Positions 17,813 through 26,249 of a stretch of DNA of 64,000 nt are shown here, piece by piece. Position numbers and translations under genes: made by a program. This DNA comes from Palsa-504 sp963839095. GTDB taxonomy: Bacteria > Actinomycetota > Actinomycetes > Streptosporangiales > Streptosporangiaceae. Within the stretch, counting starts at the first letter, position 1. Each line of letters opens with the position of its first letter. Location: contig CAWIUF010000070.1 of NCBI GenBank assembly GCA_963839095.1, positions 7,448 through 71,447 of the forward strand. The letters run 5' to 3'. The notes under the pieces were generated by a model. It had not been told where the DNA came from, made no database searches, and saw only the letters and a list, made by a program, of their open reading frames with translations.

Positions 17813-17878
17813 ACGAACGTTCGTCTTGACGGATGCGACTGGCTGGGCGCAAGCTGTAAATAAAAGAACGGTCGTTCT
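17813..17878. promoter_or_regulatory. Two GAACG palindromes upstream of DUF3040/TetR
   Basis: ACGAACGTTCGT at 17813-17824 is a perfect palindrome, and AGAACGGTCGTTCT at 17865-17878 is a second one with a 2-base centre. Both carry GAACG half-sites. They lie 25-90 bases before the DUF3040 gene that precedes a TetR regulator, so autoregulation by that TetR is the natural reading. Confidence 0.7.
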
Positions 17879-17900
17879 CTATTCGGAAGGCGGGCACATC

Positions 17901-18205
17901 ATGTCGCTATCCGAGCGTGACCTCCAGGTCCTGGCCGAGCTCGAGCACGACCTCGGGCGCCCGTCTGCCGGGACGCGGCTGTACCTGCTGATCCGGGCCG
18001 CCCGATCCGCGTGGCACGGGCTGCTGCTGCCGGTGGTGGTCCTGGCCGCCGGGCCGGCCTGCTCGCCGCCGGAATCCTGGCCGGCCCGGCCGCTGGCGGC
18101 GTCGCCAGCGAGCTGATGATCGTGGCCGGGGTCTCGGCGATCTGCTACGCCGCCTGCGCGGGCGCGACCGCGTGGCCGTCGCACCGCGCCCGGAAGCGAG
18201 CATGA
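17901..18205 (+). CDS. DUF3040 small membrane protein (frameshift)
   Basis: About 100 aa. The N-terminus MSLSERDLQVLAELEHDLGR is the DUF3040 signature. It is followed by two hydrophobic segments, one in each of two frames (WHGLLLPVVVLAA and then AAGILAGPAAGGVASELMIVAGVSA). A single-base shift near 18,045 separates them. The gene ends 4 bases before the TetR ATG, so the two are co-transcribed. The function of DUF3040 is not established. Confidence 0.75.
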
Positions 18206-18209
18206 CCTG

Positions 18210-18797
18210 ATGCCGAAGGTCTCGCAGCAGTACCGGGACGCCCAGCGCGAGCACATCCTGGCCGCGGCGCGCCGCTGCTTCCTGCGCGACGGCTTTCACG
18301 CGACTTCCATGCAAGACCTGTTCGCCGAGGCCGGGCTCTCGTCGGGAGCCGTCTACGGGTATTTCGCCAGCAAGGACGAGATGATCATGGCCATCGCGGA
18401 GGAGAACGCGCGCGAGGTCCTGGCCGCGATGCACGCGGCCGCGGCCAGGCACCCGGGCCGCCCGGCCGGGGAGGCGCTGGCCGAAGCGCTCGAGATCATC
18501 CTCGCCCGGGACGCCCAGGACGGCCTGGGCGGCATGGCCCTGCTCGTCTGGGCCGAGGCGCTGCGCAGCCCCGGCCTCGCCGCGCAGTTCCGCGACCTGT
18601 TCGCCCGGCTGCGCGCCGATCTCGCCGCGGTCGTGCGCGACCACCAGCACGGCGGCGGACTGCCCGGCGGCGTCTCCGCCGAGGCCGTCGCCACGGTCCT
18701 GCTCTCGGTCGTGCCCGGGTGCATCCTGCAGCTGGCCCTCGTCGGCCCCGAAGCCGTCTCCGGCGCCCCCCGCGCCGTCCGCGCCCTGTGGCCGTAG
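18210..18797 (+). CDS. TetR-family transcriptional regulator
   Basis: 195 aa. N-terminal HTH: REHILAAARRCFLRDGFHATSM, then FAEAGLSSGAVYGYFASKDEM, the classic TetR recognition helix. The C-terminal ligand domain is variable. It probably binds the GAACG palindromes at 17,813-17,878 and so controls its own operon and the promoter of whatever gene once stood at 17.7 kb. Confidence 0.93.
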   Translation: MPKVSQQYRDAQREHILAAARRCFLRDGFHATSMQDLFAEAGLSSGAVYGYFASKDEMIMAIAEENAREVLAAMHAAAARHPGRPAGEALAEALEIILARDAQDGLGGMALLVWAEALRSPGLAAQFRDLFARLRADLAAVVRDHQHGGGLPGGVSAEAVATVLLSVVPGCILQLALVGPEAVSGAPRAVRALWP

Positions 18798-18804
18798 CCG
18801 CGTA

Positions 18805-18825
18805 ACCCGGTAAAGATCACCGGGT
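18805..18825. terminator. Short hairpin after TetR
   Basis: ACCCGGT (18805-18811) pairs with ACCGGGT (18819-18825) around a 7-base loop, 8 bases after the TetR stop. The stem is short and there is no U-run, so confidence is modest. Confidence 0.45.
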
Positions 18826-18900
18826 CGCGTCGATGGCGAAGTCGCGGCCCAGGCCCAGCAGGATCTGCCTCGGGTGTGTGCCGAGTGACATGGAACGAGG

Positions 18901-20058
18901 TCAGCGGTCCGCACTGTCCTCGCCGGGGCGCTGGCTCAGCCGGTCCCCCGCGAGGTGGTCGGCTTCGGCCACCGCGCGGGCGAAGCCCCGGGGATCTTCC
19001 TGCGGCACGTTGTGGCCGACCGGCAGGGCGCGGTGCGCGTACCTGCCCGTGAAACGCGCGCGGTACGGCGCGCCGTCGCCGGGCGGCGTGAAGGGATCGT
19101 ACACGCCGTCCACGGTGACCGCGGGCACCCCGATGGCCGGAGCCGCGCCCAGCCGCTGCTCGATGTCGGCGTACCGCGGGTCACCCGCAACCGGGTCCAG
19201 CCGCCAGCGGTAGTTGTCGATGATGACGGCCACGTAATCTGGGTTGTCGAAGGCCGCCGCGGTGGTGTCGTACGTGGCCTGGCTGAATCTCCACGTGGGG
19301 GAGTTGAACCGCCAGATGAGTTCCCCCAGTTCGTGCCGGAACTCGGTCAGGCCCTTCATGCCCCGGTCGGTGGCGAAGTAGTACTGGTACCACGACGCCC
19401 ATTCCAGGCTGGGCCTGACCGGCTCGGTGCTGGCCGCCGGGCTCGTGATCAGGTAGCCCGTCGTCGAGACCAGCGCCCGGCAGCGCCCCGGCCACAGCGC
19501 CGCGATGATGTCGGCCGACCGCGACCCCAGGTCAAAGCCGGCCAGGATGGCCTTCTCGATCCTGAGCGCGTCCATCAGGGCCAGCACGTCGAGGGCCAGC
19601 ACCGACTGCTGGGCGTCGCGCTGCGTGCGGCCGGACCGGAAGGTCGTGGTGCCGTGCCCGCGCATGTACGGGACGATCACCCGGTAGCCCTGCGCCGCCA
19701 GCAACGGCGTTACCTGGGCGAAGCTGTGAATGCCGTAGGGGAATCCGTGCAGCAGCAGGACCGGGCGGCCATCAGCCGGGCCGGCCTCGACGTAGCCGAC
19801 GTTCAGGACGCCGGCGTCGACCTGCTTTACCGGGCCGAAGAAGCCTGCCACCCTGGTTGGCGCCGTCACCGTCCCGGACGGAGCCAGGTCCCCGGACGAA
19901 GCCAGGTCGAGGACGGACCCGGTGGCCCGGCCAGCCTGCGCCTTCGCGCTGGCGGCGAGGGCGAGCTGGGCGCCGCTGACGGCTCCGACGCCCAGGGCCG
20001 CGCTGCCCAGGAACCGGCGGCGGCCAGCGGCGATCTCGGCGGGCATGCTCGTCTCCAC
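18901..20058 (-). CDS. Tat-exported alpha/beta hydrolase (epoxide hydrolase/dehalogenase-like)
   Basis: 385 aa. The N-terminus carries a twin-arginine signal (GRRRFLGSAALGVGAVSG, then AQLALAASAKAQA). The alpha/beta-hydrolase core shows VLLLHGFPYGIHSF (oxyanion HGFP), a nucleophile elbow AGFDLGSRS with Asp as nucleophile, and the catalytic His in LPVGHNVPQEDP. An Asp nucleophile points to epoxide hydrolase or haloalkane dehalogenase chemistry. The GTG at 20058 is preceded by AAGGAG. It stands alone on the minus strand. Confidence 0.9.
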   Translation of the reverse strand: METSMPAEIAAGRRRFLGSAALGVGAVSGAQLALAASAKAQAGRATGSVLDLASSGDLAPSGTVTAPTRVAGFFGPVKQVDAGVLNVGYVEAGPADGRPVLLLHGFPYGIHSFAQVTPLLAAQGYRVIVPYMRGHGTTTFRSGRTQRDAQQSVLALDVLALMDALRIEKAILAGFDLGSRSADIIAALWPGRCRALVSTTGYLITSPAASTEPVRPSLEWASWYQYYFATDRGMKGLTEFRHELGELIWRFNSPTWRFSQATYDTTAAAFDNPDYVAVIIDNYRWRLDPVAGDPRYADIEQRLGAAPAIGVPAVTVDGVYDPFTPPGDGAPYRARFTGRYAHRALPVGHNVPQEDPRGFARAVAEADHLAGDRLSQRPGEDSADR

Positions 20059-20158
20059 TGCTGGTCTCCTTGCTCGGGGGTGCCATTACCACCACGGTCA
20101 CGTCCGCGGCCGTCCGGTCGCGCCCGTAGAGTCCCCGGCCCTGCCCCGGGTCTGCGCC

Positions 20159-20776
20159 CTAGCCCGAACCCGTGCCCCGCCGATGCCGCAGCACGCGCCG
20201 GACGATGTAGGCGGCTAGCAGGACCACCGCCGCGATCAGCGCGTAGTAGGAGTACCGGGTGATGTAGCCGTAGATCGTGCCGATGTGGTCGCCGGCCAGG
20301 TACCCCAGGCTGACCCAGGTGCCGACCCACAACGCGGCCCCGATCGCGTTGAAGACACTGAAGCGCAGCCAGTGCATGCCGCTGATGCCGGCGATGATCC
20401 CGTTCGCCTGGCGCAGGCCCTCGATGAACCGGGCCACCACGATGATCTTGCCGCCGTGCCGGTTGAAGAAGCTCTCGGCCCGGTCCAGCCGTTCCGCGGT
20501 GAGGAAGATGTAGCGGCCCCAGCGCACGGCCAGCGCCCGGCCGCCGAAGTGCCCGATGGCGAAGCCGATGTTGTCGCCCGTGACGGCCGCCGCGAAGGCG
20601 ATCACCCCGACCGCCACCACGTTGAGCTCCCCGTGCCCGGCGTAGATCGAGGCCGCGATCAGCACCGTCTCGCCCGGCACGGGGATGCCGAAGTCCTCGA
20701 GCAGCACCAGCGCCAGGATCGCCCAGTAGCCGTAGTGATTGAGCGGCCCGGACAGGGCGCTCAGGAAGCCCGGCAT
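20159..20776 (-). CDS. DedA-family membrane protein
   Basis: About 205 aa. DedA/VTT features: LVLLEDFGIPVPGETVLIAAS, the ARFIEGLRQANGIIAGISGMHW loop with conserved Arg and Gly, and four to five membrane helices, ending VLLAAYIVRRVLRHRRG. Members are undecaprenyl-phosphate or phospholipid flippases. An upstream GTG at 20,803 would add 9 residues. Confidence 0.9.
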   Translation of the reverse strand: MPGFLSALSGPLNHYGYWAILALVLLEDFGIPVPGETVLIAASIYAGHGELNVVAVGVIAFAAAVTGDNIGFAIGHFGGRALAVRWGRYIFLTAERLDRAESFFNRHGGKIIVVARFIEGLRQANGIIAGISGMHWLRFSVFNAIGAALWVGTWVSLGYLAGDHIGTIYGYITRYSYYALIAAVVLLAAYIVRRVLRHRRGTGSG

Positions 20777-20847
20777 CGGGGGGCTCCCGGCGAGAACGTG
20801 CACGGTAAGCGTCCTGCCCGGACCGGGACCGGGTAACCGGGCAAGCC

Positions 20848-21273
20848 CTATCTCCCGGTATCCGCTTCCGCACGGCTGCCAGGGAGGGGGCGGCTCGAGT
20901 TGACGACTCCCTTCCCGGCCGTGGCGCCGCCGGCCAGGCCACGCCGCCACGGCAGCTTTCCGTCGATCTCCACCTGCAGTGAGAAGCTCAGGAACGTCCT
21001 GATCAAGACGATCAGCCCGAGTACGGCCACGTTCCGGACGGTCGGCGCGACCGCGACCGTCCGGACCAGGTCGGCCGCCACCAGGATCTCCAGCCCCAGC
21101 AGCAGCACCCCGCCAAAGGTCTCGCGCAGCACCTGATACCCGCGCCGCCCGCCGGCCGCGTGCCACGCCCTGCTCGCGAGCACCGCCGACCAGACGATGC
21201 CCACGACCAGGACGGCGGCGCCGATCGCCTCGAAGATCCGGGCCACATCCGCCAGCAGGCCGGTAAACGTCAT
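20848..21273 (-). CDS. DUF1622 membrane protein
   Basis: 141 aa with three hydrophobic helices (IGAAVLVVGIVWSAVLASR, FGGVLLLGLEILVAADLV, NVAVLGLIVLIRTFLSFSLQVE). The LGLEILVAADLVRTV and RTFLSFSLQVEIDG stretches are the DUF1622 signature. Function unknown. It ends 72 bases before the DedA gene's possible GTG start and starts 10 bases after the DUF4331 stop, so the three may form one transcript. Confidence 0.87.
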   Translation of the reverse strand: MTFTGLLADVARIFEAIGAAVLVVGIVWSAVLASRAWHAAGGRRGYQVLRETFGGVLLLGLEILVAADLVRTVAVAPTVRNVAVLGLIVLIRTFLSFSLQVEIDGKLPWRRGLAGGATAGKGVVNSSRPLPGSRAEADTGR

Positions 21274-21282
21274 GGCCTGCGG

Positions 21283-22272
21283 TCAGACCGGGTAGAGGTT
21301 GGGCGGACCGAGGTAGGGGAACTCGGACAGCAGGTCGTCATGCGGCTTGAGGCCGTCAGGCCCGACCCTCCCGTGGGTCAGCCAGGCGAAGCGGGCGCTG
21401 AAGGCGTCGTCGGTGAGGGTCCGGCCGTTGGGGTAAGCGGCCGGCCGGCTGCGGTCGTAGCGCAGGATGTCGGGCAGGACGATGCGGGCGGCCGCCTCCG
21501 CCTCTTCCGGCGGGTAGCCGTTGTCCTCGAGCAGGCTGGACCATAGCTGCAGGTAGTTGGCGAGGTCGTCGGCCGGCCGCCGGAGGTTGTACTCGTTCTT
21601 GACGTTGTTCGGGTTGACGAACGGGTTGATCGTCGGGTGCCCGCCGCGGTCCACCTGGACGAGCTCGCCGTCGCGGCGCACGCTGACCGTGGCCCACACG
21701 CCGATCTCCGGGTCGGTGCTGAGCATGTCGTTCGGCACTTCCAGCGCGATGGACAAGATGTTCCGGTCGGCGAACGCGTCCTGCCCGGTCCACTGGAACC
21801 CGTGGAAGGAGCCGTCCGCGTCGGCGAAGAACGGGTCGCTGCGCACGCCGGTGAACAGCCGGACCGGGCCGGCCTGGACGGACCGGGCGCCGGCGTCGAA
21901 GCCGACCGGAGTGTCCCGGCTGAGCACCTCGCCCGCCGGCTCCGGCTGGCGGGCCTTGTCCCCGGTGGCAAAGTAGGCGGTTCCGGTCTGCCGGCCATCC
22001 CTGAGCTCGGAGAAGACGAACGTGAAGGCGGCGTCGGCGTGCGCGTCCCCGTCGGTGTCGATGTTGATCCGGTAGACCCCGTCCGGGTGGAATTCCGCCT
22101 TCATCAGGAACGGCGGCATGGCGCTCATACCCGTCGTGTACGGGTTCAGGTCGATGATCAGCACGGTCGTGCCCGGATCATCGGGCGCCGGGAAGACGAA
22201 CAGGTCGGTCAGGTCCAGGCGCGCGTCGTCGCCGGGAAACCTGAGGTTGGCCGCGCTGTAGTGATTGGACAC
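21283..22272 (-). CDS. DUF4331 family protein
   Basis: About 329 aa. DUF4331 pattern: SNHYSAANLRFPGDDARLDL, TDLFVFPAPDDPGTTVLIIDLNP, FTFVFSELRDGRQTG, and PEIGVWATVSVRRDGE. I chose the GTG at 22272 because AAAGGAG lies just upstream. There is no signal peptide. The biochemical role is unknown. This is the last chromosomal gene before the tRNA-Ala element. Confidence 0.87.
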   Translation of the reverse strand: MSNHYSAANLRFPGDDARLDLTDLFVFPAPDDPGTTVLIIDLNPYTTGMSAMPPFLMKAEFHPDGVYRINIDTDGDAHADAAFTFVFSELRDGRQTGTAYFATGDKARQPEPAGEVLSRDTPVGFDAGARSVQAGPVRLFTGVRSDPFFADADGSFHGFQWTGQDAFADRNILSIALEVPNDMLSTDPEIGVWATVSVRRDGELVQVDRGGHPTINPFVNPNNVKNEYNLRRPADDLANYLQLWSSLLEDNGYPPEEAEAAARIVLPDILRYDRSRPAAYPNGRTLTDDAFSARFAWLTHGRVGPDGLKPHDDLLSEFPYLGPPNLYPV

Positions 22273-22453
22273 GAGGGCTCCTTTGGTGGTGATGGCCTGG
22301 GTTGCCGGCCACACACCACGCTCGCACCCGGGGCGATAGAGCGCCCCCGGGTAATCCCTGGCCGTACCCCGGGGAGCGCACCACCCCGGGGGGCGCGGAG
22401 CCCCTGGTACCGGCTACGGACCAGGCCGCCTAGCCGTGGACCGAACTATCAAA

Positions 22454-22484
22454 AAGGCCGGTTCCCTGACGGTAAACCGGCCTT
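22454..22484 (-). terminator. Stranded terminator of tRNA-Ala
   Basis: AAGGCCGGTT (22454-22463) pairs with AACCGGCCTT (22475-22484), and on the minus strand it is followed by a T-run. It lies only 7 bases beyond the 3' fragment of tRNA-Ala, exactly where the intact tRNA's terminator would be before integration. The intact tRNA is now 16 kb away. Confidence 0.85.
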
Positions 22485-22490
22485 GTCCTG

Positions 22491-22538
<48 letters not shown>

Positions 22539-22641
22539 ATCTTGTCAGTCGGATGGTGTCGGTTACTGTAGCTGAACAGCTGGTAATTGCTGGATATCGA
22601 ACGCTCCAGTAGGCCCTGGGTCGCCCTGCGTCGGGTGACGA

Positions 22642-22662
22642 TGGCTCCCCACTTGGCTCCCC
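22642..22662. promoter_or_regulatory. Putative integrase arm-type sites, left end of element 1
   Basis: GGCTCCCC at 22643-22650 and again at 22655-22662, a 12-bp period. The same pair with the same period occurs at 38386-38404 near the other end. Short repeated motifs at both ends, inside the attachment sites, are typical arm-binding sites of tyrosine integrases. Confidence 0.7.
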
Positions 22663-22741
22663 TAGGGTCAAGGGGCCATGACCCCGGACGGCCGGCGCCG
22701 CCGCGCCGGCCGTCCGGGTGGTGGGATGCGGGCGCGTCAGC

Positions 22742-24448
22742 TCAGGGCCGTTCGCCGGGTGGGAGTGTGGGGAGCAGGAGCCTGGCGCGGGACTGCGGGC
22801 CGGTGTGGAGGTGGGTCCGTCCGGTCTGGATCGCGGCCCATTGCCGGGTCTCGCCGCCTTCCCATTGGCCGGGGTCGGACCATGACTGGATGATCAGCCG
22901 CAGGGTCTCGCCGGCGTGGAAGCGCGTGGCGGTGGGCATCAGGGCGATGTCGACCTGGACGGCCTCGCCGGGGGTGAGCGGCTCATCGTTCGCGTAAGAC
23001 AGGACGGGGCGGGCGTCGGTCGAGCGTTCGGTGTTCAGTGCGCGTTTGGAGGCCCGGAGCCAGCCGCGTGTCACAGGGCCGTTGGCGTTGCCGCCAGAGG
23101 CGCTGAAGAAGTAGACCTCGTTGCCGTCGGTGTCCAGTTTCTCCACCCCGACGAACAGGTCGGTGTCAGTGGCGCCCTCGGTCTCGACGAACAGCCGCAG
23201 TGCGCTGTTGCCGACGACGTCGGCGTCCTCGGTGAAGACGAGGTCGAAGACGGCCCGGTTGACCGTGTCGCTGGTCGGGGCGGGGGCGATGGTCGCCGAG
23301 GAGGTCGTTTCGGATGGCCGCGGGGACAGCGACGCGGCCTGGGCGTCAAGGTAGAGCTCGCGGTACCGGGTCTCGGCCGGCGGCCACTGGGAGACGTTGG
23401 CGACGGTGTAGGCGAACCGGCTCTCGTTGATTTCGAGACGGACACGGGGCAGGTCGCCGAGGGTGTCGTCCGCGTCCTTGAGGAACTTGTCCAGGAACCG
23501 CTTCTGCAGCGCCAGCTCGTCCGCGCCGTAGTAGGCCCCCCACTTCTGACGGCGGTGGGTGTAGAGCCACTTGTCACCGGTGTCCAGGAGCCTGAAGGCT
23601 TCGAAAGTGTCCCAGGAGTGGAGTTCCTGGTCGGAGAAACTGGCGCATACTAGGGCGGGCACCCGGATGGCGGCCGGGTCGTGCTTCCAGTCGAACAGGA
23701 ACGGCTCGGGCCCGGGTGCGTCGTGGTTGATGTTCGGGCCGACCCATACCGTGCCGATCCAGGCGGGGAAGGCGGTCTCGGGGATGCCTCCGTACCCGCC
23801 GCCGGGTCCCTGCTCGTTGAAGCCTTCCCAGGGGATGATGGCCTTCAGCTGGGGTGGCGCGTCGCCCATGGCGGCGATCCACTGAGTGGCGCACAGGGCC
23901 GAGACCCCGCTCATCCCGACCTTCCCCGTGCACCAGGCCTGCTCTTGCAGCCAGGACATGACGTCCGCCCAGCGCTGCTGGTGCCCGATGCCCGCCGCCG
24001 GATCGGACCCCGAGGCGCCGAGGCCGGGCAGGTCAACCAGCAGCACGGCGTAGCCGACCGGGACCCAGTAGCCGGGGTCCGGGGCCTCGAAGGCGGTGTG
24101 GTCCGAGACGCGCACGGTTCCCATGTAGAACCCGCCGCCGGGGACGTTCCCGGCGGGGGCGTCCCGGAAGTTGTCCCACTGGCCGTACTGGTCCTTGCCG
24201 TACGGAGTCGCCGTCGCGATCACCGAGACCGGCTCGGACTCCTCGCGCGGACGGAACAGCGTCCCCGCCAGGGTGATGCCGTCCCGCATCGGGATGGTCA
24301 CCTGCTCGACGAGGACGGAGTCGGGGAGGGGAGAGCGCTGAAGGTCAAAGGGGTGCTCGTCGAGGAAGCCCTTCTCCCCCTCGGGGGGCAGTGCCGGGCG
24401 CTGCCACCCTGCGGAGGCCGGCGCAGCTGGCGCGGGATCGTGAGTCAT
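22742..24448 (-). CDS. CocE/NonD-type hydrolase (X-Pro dipeptidyl-peptidase family)
   Basis: About 568 aa. The alpha/beta-hydrolase domain has IPMRDGITLAGTLFRP, VIATATPYGKDQYG, the nucleophile GKVGMSGVSALCATQ (Ser in GMSGVS), and later VPALVCASFSDQELHS. A C-terminal beta-jelly-roll domain follows (VFDLVFTEDADVVGNSALRL, and DIALMPTATRFHAGETLRLII). Relatives cleave esters such as cocaine or amide bonds. The ATG at 24448 has a strong AAGGAGG 6 bases upstream. It is translationally coupled to the flavin hydroxylase upstream, so it probably hydrolyses a product of that pathway. Confidence 0.9.
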   Translation of the reverse strand: MTHDPAPAAPASAGWQRPALPPEGEKGFLDEHPFDLQRSPLPDSVLVEQVTIPMRDGITLAGTLFRPREESEPVSVIATATPYGKDQYGQWDNFRDAPAGNVPGGGFYMGTVRVSDHTAFEAPDPGYWVPVGYAVLLVDLPGLGASGSDPAAGIGHQQRWADVMSWLQEQAWCTGKVGMSGVSALCATQWIAAMGDAPPQLKAIIPWEGFNEQGPGGGYGGIPETAFPAWIGTVWVGPNINHDAPGPEPFLFDWKHDPAAIRVPALVCASFSDQELHSWDTFEAFRLLDTGDKWLYTHRRQKWGAYYGADELALQKRFLDKFLKDADDTLGDLPRVRLEINESRFAYTVANVSQWPPAETRYRELYLDAQAASLSPRPSETTSSATIAPAPTSDTVNRAVFDLVFTEDADVVGNSALRLFVETEGATDTDLFVGVEKLDTDGNEVYFFSASGGNANGPVTRGWLRASKRALNTERSTDARPVLSYANDEPLTPGEAVQVDIALMPTATRFHAGETLRLIIQSWSDPGQWEGGETRQWAAIQTGRTHLHTGPQSRARLLLPTLPPGERP

Positions 24449-26054
24449 GACATTCCTCCTTGAAATCATGGGCTGACAGCGCTGCATCGAGGTGGTCGAG
24501 CAGGGCAGCCAGGTCTTCGGCGTCCGTCGCGCAGCCGTAGACGTACAGGTCAGGCCGGATGAGCACCGCGACCGCTCCGAGTTCGGCGAGCCAGGCGGTG
24601 TAGGCGCCCGTGGTGTCGGCGATCTGCGCTTCGCCGGGGTCGGCTGCCAGCCTGGTGATCTTCCAGCCCAGGTCGGCGAGCAGGGACGCGTGCCGCTGGC
24701 TCAGGCTGCCGCGCAGCCGCGGGTCGGCGAGCAGGAGGACCCCGCCCGGTCCCACGACGTCATCGAACAGCCCCTGCCGCGTGCCGTCGTTGACCTCGGC
24801 CTGGATGGAGAGCAGCCCGCCGCCGGCGTCGTCGCGATGCAGCCCGGGCCCCAGGCGCGGCAGCGGGCGCGGGGGCTGCTCGACGCCCGCGGCCAGGTCG
24901 GCCTGCATCGCCTGGTCCCGCTGGGTCGCGGCGACCGGATCGGGCAGGCAGATGACCTCGCCGAGCGCCATGGACGCCTCGATGAAGTGCCGGACGTGCT
25001 CAGCCCGTTCGGGCCCGTAACTGTCGAGGATCTGATCACCGGCGCGGCCGTCTAGGACCAGGTCGAGCTTCCAGGCCAGGTTGACCGCGTCGCGCAGGCC
25101 TGAGCACATGCCCTGGCCCGCGAACGGCGGCATCAAATGGGCGGAATCCCCGGCCAGTAGCAGCCGACCGCGGTGCCAGGCGTCGCACCACCGCGCCTGG
25201 AAGGTATAGACGGTGTGCCGCTCCAGGCTCGCCTCGGCCGGGCCGATCCCCCACGGCGCGAGGAGCCGCCAGGCGGTCTGCTCGGCGTTGAGCTCCCCGA
25301 CCGTCTCGGCGGGCAGGCGCATGAACTCGAACCGCCGCCGTCCTGGGCCGCCGGGGACCAGTGTGGTGGGCCGGGCCGGATCGCACAGCTGCCACGCGGC
25401 CGGGGAGAAGTCGAACTTCTCCAGCGGGGCGTGCATGAGCAGGTCGATGACCAGCCAGTCGTGGAAGTAGCCCAGGTCGGTGACGGTCGAGCCGATCCAC
25501 GAGCGGACCAGGCTGTTCGCGCCGTCGGCGCCGACCAGGTACCGGGCGGTAACCGTCCGCCGGTCGTCGGCGGCGGACTGGAGCTCCACGGTGACTCCGT
25601 CCTCGTCCTCGTCCTCGAGGTGAGTTACCGCCGTCCAGCCGCGCAGCACATGGACCGTGTCCAGCGCCTGCACCTTCGCATCCAGGATTGCTTCCAGGTC
25701 GGGCTGGTAGAAGAAGTTGCTCACATGCCAGCCTGACGGGCCTAGGCCGCGCCAGTCCAGCCGCAGCAGCGGCTGCCGGTCCGCGGCCCGCCACTCGTAG
25801 AAGTCGTCGTAGGGCCCGACCACCTCCGGCACCGAGTCTGGCGGTACCCCGGCGGACTGCAGGATCCGGCCGATCTCGTCGTCGAAATGAACCGCCCGGG
25901 GCAGCGGGTACGCGGTCGGCTGGCGTTCCACCACGACCACCCGTTGGCCGCGCTCCCCGAGCAGCAAGGCCAGCATCCGGCCCACCGGGCCGTAACCGAT
26001 CACGGCCACGTCAGCGTCCAGACGCCCGGACCCCTGTTCGCCCGCTCGCCGCAC
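24345..26054 (-). CDS. FAD-dependent aromatic hydroxylase (MhpA/PheA-like)
   Basis: About 535 aa of conserved sequence. It has the FAD Rossmann motif VAVIGYGPVGRMLALLLGER, the group-A flavoprotein motif ARYLVGADGANSLVRSWIG, and GRLLLAGDSAHLMPPFAGQG (the GD motif). It resembles 3-(3-hydroxyphenyl)propionate hydroxylase, which hydroxylates phenols with NAD(P)H. The GTG at 26054 follows GGGAGG. The in-frame ORF runs to 24345 and overlaps the CocE gene by 104 bases, but conservation stops near LSAHDF, and a TGA one frame away at 24466-24468 is probably the true end. The gene is divergent from its likely AraC regulator. Confidence 0.87.
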   Translation of the reverse strand: MRRAGEQGSGRLDADVAVIGYGPVGRMLALLLGERGQRVVVVERQPTAYPLPRAVHFDDEIGRILQSAGVPPDSVPEVVGPYDDFYEWRAADRQPLLRLDWRGLGPSGWHVSNFFYQPDLEAILDAKVQALDTVHVLRGWTAVTHLEDEDEDGVTVELQSAADDRRTVTARYLVGADGANSLVRSWIGSTVTDLGYFHDWLVIDLLMHAPLEKFDFSPAAWQLCDPARPTTLVPGGPGRRRFEFMRLPAETVGELNAEQTAWRLLAPWGIGPAEASLERHTVYTFQARWCDAWHRGRLLLAGDSAHLMPPFAGQGMCSGLRDAVNLAWKLDLVLDGRAGDQILDSYGPERAEHVRHFIEASMALGEVICLPDPVAATQRDQAMQADLAAGVEQPPRPLPRLGPGLHRDDAGGGLLSIQAEVNDGTRQGLFDDVVGPGGVLLLADPRLRGSLSQRHASLLADLGWKITRLAADPGEAQIADTTGAYTAWLAELGAVAVLIRPDLYVYGCATDAEDLAALLDHLDAALSAHDFKEECHDSRSRASCAGLRRVAAPGTAPRGGEGLPRRAPL

Positions 26055-26249
26055 GGCGCCTCCCTCAGTCACGTGACGCCACATGTGCCATGCACGCTAG
26101 GGCACACCGGAATCGAGTCTGAGACGATTCGCGCACGGCCACGGACACTTCGCGCACACGCCAGATGACGTGCCCGCCGCCTGCAGGGATGACTAAAATG
26201 TGATGCTGAGCACAGGCTCGGCGCCCGAAGACGGCGAAGGAGGTGCCGG

